Source of the DNA: Schoenoplectus triqueter
Taxonomy: Eukaryota > Streptophyta > Magnoliopsida > Poales > Cyperaceae
Direction: 5' to 3'
DNA: 23,692 nt
Assembly (NCBI GenBank): GCA_964058805.1
Contig: CAXKVV010000454.1
Location: 1-23,692, forward strand
Position 1 is the first letter of the stretch. Each line of letters starts with the position of its first letter. The position numbers and the translations under genes are program-made. Below, one piece after another: positions 11,101-21,067 of the stretch. Under the pieces are notes generated by a model that was given only the letters and a program-made list of their open reading frames with translations, was not told the origin of the DNA and made no database searches.

Positions 11101-14100
11101 CTATCTTTTAATTATTTATAACGGAATCTAATCCGAATTTTAAACTTATAACCTTTCATATGGAAAACATTAACTTTATCACTAGACTGAAGATTAATCC
11201 TCTTGTGAGATGATTTTAAAAGATAAATTTAATAAATAAAATTTTCTGGTTATTACAAAATTAATAAGGCATATTATGAACCATTTTAGGAAAATTACCT
11301 AATAAGTAATCAAGCTTTGAAAATACATACTTTCCTATTTAAATAGGTTTAAAAAAAAACAGCATACATAAAAGAAATTGTAAAAAATAATTATATGGTA
11401 CTAATCGTATGAAGCAGAAAAAGAAAATTGTACGTATAGAACATTTGTTTTTTGTGCTTATTCTGAAATTGTACATATTTGGAAATATTTTTTATTTTAT
11501 AGAGAATTAAATGTTTTTAACATTATATTAGACGTAGCGCGGTACGTGCATTGACAATATTATTTCAAATGTTAAATTAGACACAGCGAAATGCGTGCAC
11601 TGACCAGTTATATTATTTTCCAACTGTACTTCATTTTGCATGTATATATATTTTTATCTTTTGGTTATGCACTAAATATACACTGTTTAACAACTCTACT
11701 TTCTTTATAAAATTATGCAGGAGGGTGTATGCATTGGATGTGGTGGGAACTATACCGGATGAGCTCCAAAACCTTACTTATCTTTCCGACTTGTAATAAT
11801 TTATCTCATTATTTACAACACATAATTTGCATCCTCAAGTATATATGTCTTTGTATTTAATATCCATTGTCTTTTAATTTCCTTCAAGAATGAAAAGCAG
11901 CCAAAACATTCTTCTACTTTCAACATTCTACCGATACTTAATATATACTCCATAAAATTATGTCAATAATCTGCAATTCATACTTCGTCGCCCTACCAGC
12001 TAATCATTTATAACTGGGTTATTTGACTTGTTTCAGCCACACACATGTAAATTATTCTAATTGTGTATTCTCTTTGCTATTATTTATTTTTTATATTCGT
12101 GTAAGATTTCAGAATCACTGATTATTTCAGGAACTTGGCACAAAATTATCTAACGGGTTCTATACCTGCGTTCATTGGGAACATGACTCCAATGCAGTAC
12201 TTGTAATGTCATCCACCTTGATACATTCTAATTATAAAAATTTTAATATTTTAAATCCTTTTTATTAACAATATATTGGTTTATATTGATACTAAACGAA
12301 CTAGGTCTTTTGGCACCAATGCATTTTCGGGTCCAGTTCCGAAAGAACTGGGAAATCTTCAAAATCTTATTTCTCTGTAAGATTTCTCTTCCATGATTTT
12401 AATATAGGACTTCAACAATGTACTATATGTCCAAAAATTAATTTCTGGTATTTCATTACTTTAAATTGCAGATCAATCGGAATAAATAGCTTCAATGGGA
12501 CGCTACCTGATGAAATTGGGAACTTGACGAAGCTTCAGCAACTGTGATGTCTTTTTCTTTCATTCACATAAATATCAGAAACTGAAATAAATGTAATAAG
12601 CTAACAATGTGGTTTCTATTTTGTAGTTATATTGATAGTTCAGGCCTCAGTGGTGAATTACCGGAAACACTATCAAATCTTAAAAACATGAAAATTCTGT
12701 AATTTCTCTCTCAAGATTTCTTTTGTATTAAAAAATAATTCTTGTATGCAAGTTAATAATGTATTTCATATATCCAGGAAGGCATCAGATAACTCATTCA
12801 CTGGTAAAATTCCTGACTATATTGGTACCTGGACAGCCTTGCAAGAACTGTATGCTCTCTTTCTTTCCTTTCCCCTTTTAACAAATCCATGACAATTAAT
12901 TTATGAGTTCTGCAGAGACTAGAACCTGAACACCAACTGTACCAGCTTTGACCAAAAGTTGCTTGATACACTGGTTGTTACCTCTCTCTGCCAAGTAGTT
13001 TCTCAAGTGCACCAACCAGCTAGACAATATGGACCATAAATGCAATTAATATGACAGGAATATTAAATTTTCAGGCAATTTCAAGGAAATTCTTTCCAAG
13101 GGCCAATTCCATCTAGCTTTTCGAACCTTGTCAAGTTAACCAACTTGTGAGTTTCCAGGAGTTGGAATTTTTTTGAACATTTACTACTTACAAATATCTT
13201 AAATTGTAATATTTTGATCTGTGTGTATCTGAATTAATGCAGAAGGATTGGGGACATAACAAACGGTTCTAGCTCTACATTGGCTTTTATCAGCAACTTG
13301 ACATCCTTGAGCACTTTGTATGCCTAATTTAAATTTACGACAAGCTACATTTCAGTATTTCATTTTCTTATATATATATATGCAGATCCTTCAGTAAATT
13401 CATATTGAATTTTACATTGTAGAATCTTGAGGAATTGCAAGATATCAGATACTCTCCCTACAGACTTCTCTAACTTCAAAAGTTTACAATTATTGTATGA
13501 TTCCAACAATTTTGTTCATTTTTATAAAGTTAATATTTGCTGCTTTTTACATGCAGTTGTGTTAATTTTATGTTTCTTTTATTTTTCATGCAGAGATTTG
13601 AGTTTCAACAATATAACTGGACAGGTGCCGCAGTCTCTTTTCAATTTAAACTCTCTGCAATACTTGTGAGGTTTTTCACTTTTATTTTTATAATTTCAAG
13701 TATATTAATTTATTTTCTCTTGTTGATTTTTATTGCTTGTGTTCTTGTATTTTGAGTCAGATTTCTCGGGAATAATAGCCTTAGTGGAAGCTTGCCATCT
13801 CAGAAAAGCAATTCACTCCTCAACATGTATGCCTTATATATATGAGTCCGACTATGGTGCTTTGCAAAATACAGACGCATTGTGTGCTTTGCGTTTTATT
13901 TTTAATTTTAAGTCAGAAATAATTAATCTGAACCATTCAATCTAATCCTTCATATCAAAATAAATTAGTATACCAAATTTTATATTTTTTTAAATTTTTT
14001 TGCTATTTTTTCTGATGAGGGGAAAATGATTTGATCTGAGAATTCTAATTCATCAAAAAATGATGATTTTCCCCTTATCCAAAAAAATAGCAAATGAATT

Positions 14101-14256
14101 CCAAAAAATATAAAATTTAATTTACTAATAAATTTTGATAGAGAAATTACATTGAACGGTTTGAATCAATCATTTCTGACTTAAAGTTAATGATAGAGCG
14201 CAAAGTACACAACACTCTTATGCTTTGTAAAGCACCATAACCTAATTCTATATATA

Positions 14257-14306
<50 letters not shown>

Positions 14307-17300
14307 TATTTTGAATTTGTTTTTCTTTCCTTTTGGACTTGTGAAACAAAAGTACTTGCTAATTAGATTATTGATATAGCATCATATTTCCATATTTAAC
14401 CATTAATTTTTGTTCACAGAGATTTGTCATACAATCTACTCTCGGGATCCTTTCCTTCGTGGGTTAGTCAAAATGGCAATTTACAACTGTAAGCAGTGTC
14501 ATATCTCAAAAAGAATTCTTTATTTTTTTAAAATATTATATATCCAAGGAACTCCATACCTTTGAACCATAAAATTAGAAATGTCATTAAGACCTAGATT
14601 TTGTATGTTTATGAAAATGTTGACATTTATATTTTTTTTTCCTTCAAGGAACTTGGTGGCAAACAACTTTGTCATACAGGGCTCCAATAGCAGGTGCTTG
14701 AAATGCATAATCTTTTCAACTTCATATGATTAATCGCCTCTTTGATTTCTAATATTGAAATTGTAGTCCAGTTCAACAATGTAATGTTTTCCTTGGTTAC
14801 AATTACAGTGTCCTGCCTTCTGGTTTAGAATGCCTTCAGCGAGATATTCCCTGTCACAAGGGATCTCCTATTTGTAACCCTCTATCTCCCTTTTTCTCTC
14901 TCGCTACATCTTTTTTTTTAACACAATTGTTGGAAGCTGCTGAAGAAGGTGCTCAGAGTTCCCCACAAAGAATAAATAATCAAATAAAAAAAATTGCACA
15001 CTCATATTATAGTCTTGATAAATTACACGAATGATCCTTTGAAAGTATAAAATAATTCTTTATATATCGATTATGTACCAAGTTGATCTTGCTTTCAGAA
15101 AACAATATTTTCATCTTTTTCACCTCCATTTTAGGACTCCAATAATGCTTTAGTGGCACAAACAATACAATCAAAATACTTACAGGGAAAACTAAATTGC
15201 AGATTATTCTTTTGCAATAAAATGTGGTGGAGATAGGTCCTTGACTGCTCAAGATGGAACAGAATACCAATCAGATAGTGCCAATCTGTCAGCCGCTTCT
15301 TATTATGTTACAGGTATGTACTTCATACCCATATGCTGCCAGCATGGCCATATTCATTAGGAATCAGTTACAGTTGTAACCAATACATCCCATAAGCACA
15401 ATTCATGATGCTTAATAGGAATTATAGAAGTCACAATTGATATTTGAAATGCAGGAATAACATTATTGCCTGTTATCGGCTTGTAAATACCAATTTTTTT
15501 TGGTCTTTTAACCAAGTTTAATTAGGTAAATCCTACTTCATCCAAGAAAAAAAAATTCTTTCCTGTTTGCACCTTCAGTTATATACCTGTCATGCTTATA
15601 GAAATTAAAACCAGTACTCGAACAAATAAACCATTATGATTTTTTTCCAGGTACAACCCGATGGGGGGTGAGCAATGTAGGTTCATTTCTAGGAGCGCAG
15701 AGCAATAATTACATAATTGGAAGTCTCTCCCAATTCCAAAATACGCTTGATTCTGAATTATTTCAAAATGCACGAATGTCACCTTCTTCTTTGAGATATT
15801 ATGGATTTGGACTTGAAAATGGAAACTATACTGTTAAGCTTCAATTTGCTGAGATTGCATTCCCGGACCCACCTCCAAATACTTGGAAGAATACAGGAAG
15901 AAGGGTTTTTGATATCTATATCCAGGTTTTTGCAATATCAACTCCCCCCAAACATTTCTGTACCGCCCAATAATACTTTATACTTAATACCAGTCTCTGT
16001 ATGGTAACATAATGCAAAAGAAACTTCTGCAACAGTAGATAAACAACCAAAAAAATGTTTGTTCATGCTGACATCAATTTTCTACTATATGCATCCTGGT
16101 AAAAGTGCTACATACATTTAAAATTAAATATTTTCCTTGTCTGAGATGGGAGTTTTATTGTTCAATTGGGTGTTTTAAGAGCTTAATGTAATCTGTAACT
16201 ATAGTTGGAACCACAATAACTGCAGAACAAGCCTCTTTTGGTACCAGTACAGAGACTAACTTAGGCGTAATGGTATGAGTATTTAATTGTGGTGAAGCCA
16301 TTCCGTTTTTGTTATTCAGGAAGTTCCTCTTTTGTTGTCGTAGATAAACAATATTTTCTTACTTTTAACCAGTGATTGTTGAAACCATTTTTCACTAATT
16401 GTTGTAGGGAGCTTTAAAAGAAAAGGACTTTGATATAAGGAAAGAAGCTGGCGGAAGCTCCTTTGTAGCAGTTATGAAAAATTACACTGTACCAGTAACA
16501 AATAACTTCATTGAGATACATTTCTTTTGGGCTGGCAAAGGCACCTGCTGCGTACCAACTCAAGGCTACTATGGCCCTGCCATCTCTGCTATTAGTGTTT
16601 CCCCTTTTGGTGCATCTCCTTTCTCTCTCTTTTTTTAGAACTCTTTATGATCCTTTAAACTGACAAATAATAATAATAGAATTGTTCCTATTTATCTAAA
16701 TTTTCGAATTATTTAACATTCAGACTTCATACCTACGGTGTCAAATAGAGAACCAGGTTCGAGTAAGAGCAATACAGGTCTCATTATAGGAGTTGTAGTA
16801 GGTGTCACAATTTTGGGGTTAATAACAGTACTCTCAATCTTATATTGGAGACACAAGAAGAAGATGTCAGAAATAGATGAAGGTACATTACTATATTATC
16901 TTTCTCATGTTTCAGTTCTTCAACTCAATAGTATGAATCAGCCCATTGGGTTGGATTTGTCTTGGTTTAGTGGGATTTAATTTATTTTATTTTGTTACAT
17001 ATTTTCACTCCCTTTTTCTTTTATTTTGCCAGAGTTATTGGGAATAGTTGATAGACCAGATATTTTTAGTTATGGTGAACTGAGAAATGCTACTGAAGCA
17101 TTTAATAATAGTAATATTCTTGGAGAAGGAGGATATGGCCCTGTTTATAAGGTATTCATCCTTTGCCTTATAAAGTTTTGTTTCGCGTTTATGAGAAAAA
17201 TGAAAATGTTTTGTTGTAATAATTCAATCCCTCCTCTTCCTATTCGTATTCTCCCTGTAAGCTCTCTTTTTAATTTGATTAATAAAATTTCATAATAGGC

Positions 17301-19471
17301 TCATTGCCTGCTACTTCACAAAAAAATGTTCTCATTCTTTTTGTATCTTTTTGTAGGGAAAATTGTCTGATGGCCGTATTGTGGCAGTTAAGCAATTAGC
17401 AGTTACATCACAGCAAGGAAAGCGAGAATTCTTGACAGAAATATCTACCATATCAGCAGTGCAACATAGAAATCTGGTGAAATTGTATGGTTGTTGTGTT
17501 GAAGGAAAGACCCGTCTTTTGGTTTATGAATACTTGCAGAATGGAAGTCTGGACCAAGCCCTCTTTGGTGCGTAATAAATGCTTTTACTAAGATGCCTAG
17601 TTGTTGACCCTCCATCAAATCCTAATTTCAATTAATGACTGAATTAGTTCTCCTTAACTAGTACTCAGTGTGACTGTGTGTACCCTGAACTCAGTATCAC
17701 AGATAACCATCATTAATCCATTTTTACCCTTCATTAGCCCTCATTTCTGTCTAAGTTTCTCTCCATCAGATCTCTTTTCTAAGAATATCAAATCACTGTT
17801 CAACTAAATCTCAGATTAAACTTTATGTCACTAACTATTGAATAAACCTCCTAACCAATTTTGCCTCTTCCTAACTTAACTTATAAATTTTGCTCAGATT
17901 AAACTCTTAGCCCACTAATATACACTATTCCTCATTGAGAGGTGCTTCTAATATATTTTCCAATTAATTTCAGGGAAGTGTGCTTTGTGCCTTGATTGGG
18001 CAACCCGCTTCGAGATATGTGTTGGTGTGGCAAAAGGCCTAGCATATCTACATGAGGAATCAAGTGTGAGAATTGTTCATAGAGATATTAAAGCAAGCAA
18101 TATTCTACTAGACAGCGATCTTATTCCCAAAATCTCTGATTTTGGTTTGGCCAAGCTTTATGAAGACAATAAAACCCACATCAGCACAAGAGTGGCTGGC
18201 ACAATGTAAGAGTCTGTCCCTTTCTCTTGATTTATGGCAACTCTAGAAAATAATTATCCGCAGATTCTCCATTGGATCAAGTACAAATCAATATTATTTT
18301 ACTTTGAAGGATGTCCTAATTATCACAAACTCATAACAAATAAATACATGGCAAACCATCACTATGTAGATCACTCATATTAGTTATTTCTCACATTACA
18401 TTTGCTTTCCGATACTAGTAAACCAAATCAAAATCGGAGATGAGGAAACTAAGGGAAAATATAATTTTTCATACTGAATTAGAGCAACAACCAGTAAATA
18501 TAACCAATATCCTTTGAATTACAATAAAGGAAGGTACTAATGTGTATTTTACTGTTATCTGTGACATTTTGAAATTATACAGAGGGTACCTCGCACCAGA
18601 GTATGCGATGAGAGGCCATTTGACAGAAAAGTCGGATGTGTTTGCTTTTGGTGTGGTTGTTCTTGAGGCTGTAGCAGGTCGCTCAAATTCAGACCCGACA
18701 CTAAAACCGGATCAAATATATCTCCTTGAATGGGTACTAGACAATTATACTTCTTCTTTCATAACCTATAAGTAGCAAATAGATTGCAAACTTGTGTTAT
18801 ACCAGTTTCTATCCTGATCAAGCATGTACTGACATGATTAATTCTTAGCATTCTACTGGTGTCTGGAATAATTCCACGATGAAGCTTTGAATTGCGCAAT
18901 AAGAATTGAAAACAAAAACAGATAAAAATTAATGTATTTAGTTTTATATGAAAAGTGGGATTCTTCTGAGGATGGATCCAGTAAATCAATGTATCGGGTT
19001 CTGTACCAGTACTTACATTATAGCACCAGTTGACATGATGGTAACAGTATTGAAATCTGTGATCAGACAATACGGAAAAACTAACACTTTATTTTCCAGG
19101 CTTGGAGCTTATATGAGCAAAATCGCGTGATTGAATTATTGGACCCGACACTGTCTTCATATGACAAGGATCAAGCTTTAAGGTTGATAGGCATCTCTTT
19201 ATTGTGCACTCAGGCATCTTCTATGCAACGCCCATCTATGTCCCGTGTTGTGTCAATGCTGACTGGTGATTCAGATGTCAGTAGAATTGCCTCTAGACCA
19301 AGTTACCTAACTGACTGGCAGTTCAAAGAAATATCAGAGAATAATTTCTCAACTGAAGAATTTTCCAGGCCTACCACACAAAGCTCAGGAAGCAGAGGTG
19401 TGAATGCTGGCATATCACAACCACATTCCTCAGAGGTGTTGCTGGATTCAGTTATTTACGAGGGAAGGTGA
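7844..19471 (+). CDS. Complete leucine-rich-repeat malectin receptor-like serine/threonine kinase (LRR-RLK subfamily VIII-2), 25 exons, 1034 aa
   Basis: Exons: 7844-7961, 9750-9936, 11721-11792, 12131-12202, 12305-12376, 12472-12543, 12627-12698, 12778-12849, 13075-13146, 13243-13317, 13423-13494, 13594-13665, 13761-13826, 14420-14488, 14649-14693, 14809-14873, 15203-15313, 15651-15925, 16408-16609, 16724-16882, 17033-17151, 17357-17567, 17974-18205, 18583-18733 and 19100-19471. All introns are GT..AG and the total is 3105 nt in frame. Residues 1 to about 31-33 are a signal peptide (core [14 protein letters not shown], AxA-type cleavage site). An LRR N-cap with [11 protein letters not shown] and CDC follows (40-102), then about 12 LRRs (102-403), a malectin domain (about 425-618), a transmembrane helix (638-662) and WRHKKK. 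Kinase: [10 protein letters not shown] (704-713), K725, E741, HRD D821, DFG D839, APE 865-867. It should act at the plasma membrane, binding an extracellular ligand and phosphorylating cytoplasmic partners. Arabidopsis relatives (At1g56145 CORK1/IGP1) sense cellulose-derived oligosaccharides; the ligand here is not known. The start codon is the one giving the signal peptide. It is the downstream member of a tandem pair. Confidence 0.93.
8105..8146. repeat. (TA)21 microsatellite in intron 1
   Basis: Forty-two bases of uninterrupted TA alternation, the longest perfect dinucleotide run in the window. It should be length-polymorphic between individuals. Confidence 0.97.
8246..8509. mobile_element. 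Fold-back MITE, family B, copy in intron 1 of the receptor gene
   Basis: ATTCAAATTTTATGTAAT at 8246 and GTTTGATAGTCCATCAAA face their inverted copies TTTGATGGGCTATCAAAC and ATTATATGAAATTTGAAT (8339-8382). The sequence then continues with CACTATCAATCTATAAGTA and AAGATTGTCAA, matching the right half of the intergenic copy at 4740-4803, and ends TCCCTTCCC near 8509. The outer left arm is missing: a TA microsatellite (8223-8241) sits where it should be, so this copy looks truncated on the left. Confidence 0.5.
9937..11720 (+). other. Intron 2 of the receptor gene (1784 bp)
   Basis: A phase-2 intron between the LRR N-cap and the first LRR exon, with donor GTAAGTTG and acceptor ATTATGCAG. It is AT-rich and contains no open frame of note. 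An imperfect 49-bp tandem repeat lies at about 11528-11607 (TTAGACGTAGCGCGGTACGT, then TTAGACACAGCGAAATGCGT). A segment near 11120-11205 containing CACTAGAC looks like decayed repeat DNA of unknown family. Confidence 0.8.
11528..11607. repeat. Imperfect 49-bp tandem repeat in intron 2
   Basis: TTAGACGTAGCGCGGTACGTGCATTGAC-type sequence at 11528 recurs from 11577 with several substitutions. The GC-rich GTAGCGCGGTACGTGCA block stands out from its AT-rich intron and resembles terminal sequences of some plant Helitron-like repeats. That link is only suggestive. Confidence 0.4.
13851..14240. mobile_element. Fold-back MITE, family A, copy in intron 13 of the receptor gene
   Basis: The left arm (about 13851-14030) and right arm (about 14063-14240) are diverged inverted copies around a loop of about 32 bases. 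Both ends read (C/T)TATGGTGCTTT on their own strand. GCTTTGCG, AAGTCAGAAAT and ATTTTATATTTTTT recur inside the arms. Arm and loop lengths match the intergenic family A copy at 4912-5311, and short blocks (ATGGTGCTT, GTGCTTTGCG, AAATTTTATATTTTTTT) are shared, so they belong to one family. The arms here are more diverged, suggesting an older insertion. It begins only about 24 bases after the exon 13 donor, and the gene still splices in frame around it. Confidence 0.8.
14257..14306. repeat. Compound microsatellite (CT)13(AT)12
   Basis: CT repeats at 14257-14282 pass directly into AT repeats at 14283-14306. On the minus strand this reads (TA)n(GA)n leading into the fold-back element, the same order and side as the microsatellite next to the intergenic copy. 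Confidence 0.95.
15203..16609 (+). other. Malectin-domain exons of the receptor gene
   Basis: Exons 17-19 (15203-15313, 15651-15925, 16408-16609) encode the extracellular malectin domain, about residues 425-618. Recognisable blocks are [55 protein letters not shown] and [20 protein letters not shown]. Malectin domains are carbohydrate-binding folds. In this receptor subfamily the domain sits between the LRRs and the membrane and is needed for response to cell-wall oligosaccharides in the Arabidopsis members studied. The long introns between these exons (337 and 482 bp) hold no recognised feature. Confidence 0.85.
18206..19099 (+). other. Introns 23 and 24 of the receptor gene (377 and 366 bp)
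   Basis: These are the sequences on either side of exon 24 (18583-18733, which encodes the APE motif and subdomain IX). They are AT-rich, have GT..AG ends and show no recognised element. Frames that run through them are chance extensions of exons. Confidence 0.7.
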
Positions 19472-19664
19472 GATGATTGTGGATCTACATAACGTTGTGA
19501 AAAGGATGCTCAATAGCACATATACATTTTTTTAATATACATGTAGACTTTTATATCCCTGTTGTATATATATTAATTTAGTGGTGCATTTTTTATAATA
19601 AGATTGGGGTAAATTTGACGTTCTTTTAAAGCTTCATTGCTTTTTTACTTTCAAGTGAAAAAAG

Positions 19665-19670
19665 AATAAA
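19665..19670 (+). terminator. Candidate polyadenylation signal of the complete receptor gene
   Basis: AATAAA lies about 195 bases after the TGA stop, in GAAAAAAGAATAAATG, preceded by T-rich and TTGTAT-type sequence (19560-19570) that often acts as a far-upstream element in plants. Confidence 0.4.
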
Positions 19671-20206
19671 TGTTTGAAATTATTTGTACTTATTTTGTAT
19701 TTTAGGATTTTCCATGATCCTTGCATTACTATTTCATATGTATAGCTGTATGGAGTGATGATTGATGGTCAAGAAAATTTCGTTCAGATGTTGTCCAATA
19801 CATATTAATCATCTTTTTCCTGAAAAAATTGTTTCATGCATTTGATGAGTGAATTATGTATGGTTTTTAAAGTTAAAAAGAGTCTCAACAAGCCATTTTT
19901 TTAGTAGTAGTTACTGTCATAAATTTTTTTTTTGAGGGATTTAAATCTTAAACTGTCACTATCTCTACTAATTAATGTAACTAGAGCTATTACTTGAGCT
20001 TAAATAAATAATTAGTAACATAAATTTTTAAATATATTTAATAAAATTTTACATTAAAAAATTTACACACATATTTTTAAATGTCAAATAATAATGATAA
20101 TAATAATTAATATTATAATAATAAATATAATTAAATATATAATAATCTATAAACGATCAAAGTTAGATCATTTAAGAGTTAAATTTCACTTTAAATTTAT
20201 TATTAG

Positions 20207-20380
20207 GGGTGTCAATGGGTCAGTCGGGTACTCAGGTCGTATTCGGGTCGGGACAAATTATTTTTATTATTATTCTTAGCACGATCTGAATTTGATTCGT
20301 TTAAATTTGAGTCAAAATTTTTTAACCCATATCGAACCCAACCGGATCACAGATCGATCCGACCCAATCTGTATAAAATA
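20207..20380. mobile_element. Possible end of a hAT-like element
   Basis: AGGGGTGTCAATGGGTCAGTCGGGT, beginning near 20205, matches the style of plant hAT termini (CAGGGGTGTCAA followed by GGGTCGGGT-type repeats). Inverted-sense blocks AACCCAACCGGATC and GATCCGACCCAATCT appear near 20335-20371. No matching opposite terminus, 8-bp target duplication or transposase frame was found. Confidence 0.3.
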
Positions 20381-20438
20381 ATTAAGAGAATTTTTTTTTA
20401 TACCAGTTCAGGCCGAGCGGGGGATTTTATAGTTACAA

Positions 20439-20463
20439 GGGTCGTCGTATTAAAAGACGACCC
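20439..20463. other. Perfect 8-bp GC-rich hairpin
   Basis: GGGTCGTC (20439-20446) and GACGACCC (20456-20463) form a perfect stem around the 9-base loop GTATTAAAA. It is not followed by a T run and is not near a gene end on either strand, so it is not called a terminator. The role is unknown. Confidence 0.5.
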
Positions 20464-20725
20464 CAAGTTCAGGCTGTCAGTTTTAAATTTTAATATCGTT
20501 CCTAATAAAGCATCAACCGTAGTTTGGCATTTGGGTCCTTACTTTGGGGCTTAGTTCAAACTACTGACCCTGCCTTCGGTCCGGTTCTTGTATTTTGTCC
20601 CTAATAATAAAAAATTACTTCTTCAGAAAGGGGAAATGTAATGGGCTGTGGAATGGAACGTTGGCCTTTTCTATTTAATTATTAAGAGAAAAGTTTTTTA
20701 TACCCCACTCTCACACCCTTAGCTC

Positions 20726-21004
20726 GTGAACCCATGTGCATCAGTGCATGGGTGTTATTCCTATGTTTTTACAGCTAAAATTTCCGTGCTTATCTTGTAT
20801 GCACAAAAATTTTCCAAACCTCAAGAAAAGAAATGTGTCCCATGTATGCAGGGTTACACAGCAGTTGATATGCAAGCATTACAATTTGTGAGTTCCAATC
20901 CACAGAGCACCAATCAACACGTACCCAAACCTCTGCATTTTGAAGGCATGCAGCTTCTGGTTGAAGCAAAGAGTAGATGCTACAAGAGCATGCTTAAAGT
21001 TTAG
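20726..21004 (+). pseudogene. Unidentified exon-like reading frame, possibly a gene fragment
   Basis: The frame could run from ATG at 20726 to TAG at 21004 (92 residues). More plausibly, an acceptor-like TGTATGCAG at about 20844-20852 opens an exon starting GYTAVDMQALQFVSSNPQS and ending SRCYKSMLKV. The second half has protein-like composition, unlike most frames here. I do not recognise the protein, and no upstream partner exon is apparent. It could be the last exon of a degraded gene, captured sequence in a transposon, or chance. Confidence 0.2.
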
Positions 21005-21067
21005 GTGTACAAATGGTTCTGTAATTATTTGTATAGAATATTATTTAGTTTGGGTACGTGTTGATTG
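20911..21067. repeat. Perfect 20-bp inverted repeat, 117-bp spacer
   Basis: CAATCAACACGTACCCAAAC (20911-20930) is matched exactly, in inverted orientation, by GTTTGGGTACGTGTTGATTG (21048-21067). The left arm lies inside the exon-like frame and the right arm just after its stop codon. Both arms contain an ACGT core. Confidence 0.9.

Larger units (their letters stand above)
11721..14488 (+). repeat. Array of twelve LRR exons, one repeat per exon, all phase 2
   Basis: Exons 3-14 of the receptor gene each start with the last base of a leucine codon and end two bases into the next one, so every intron cuts the same codon of the repeat. Sizes are 72, 72, 72, 72, 72, 72, 72, 75, 72, 72, 66 and 69 nt. 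Each encodes one 22-25-residue unit of the form LxxNxLxGxIPxxIGNLxxLxxL, for example [18 protein letters not shown]. The more irregular units (exon 10, IGDITNGSS; exon 13, [14 protein letters not shown]) are also the ones with non-standard length. Modular exons of this kind are known in this receptor subfamily and fit growth by exon duplication. Confidence 0.92.

Noticed and set aside
11080..11210. tRNA-derived SINE in intron 2, suggested by a CACTAGAC-containing segment
   Set aside because: A-box and B-box promoter motifs and a poly-A tail could not be identified convincingly. It is left as decayed repeat DNA.
15007..15270. Minus-strand 87-residue frame overlapping the start of the malectin exons
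   Set aside because: It lies mostly in intron 16 and antisense to exon 17. Its composition is that of translated AT-rich intron.
16200..16275. Possible extra exon in intron 18 (frame starting [15 protein letters not shown])
   Set aside because: The protein joins perfectly without it (VFDIYIQ to [16 protein letters not shown]), and family members show no insertion at this point.
18759..19070. Minus-strand 103-residue frame in intron 24
   Set aside because: It falls wholly inside an intron of the receptor gene, has no recognisable domain and has no splice or promoter context.
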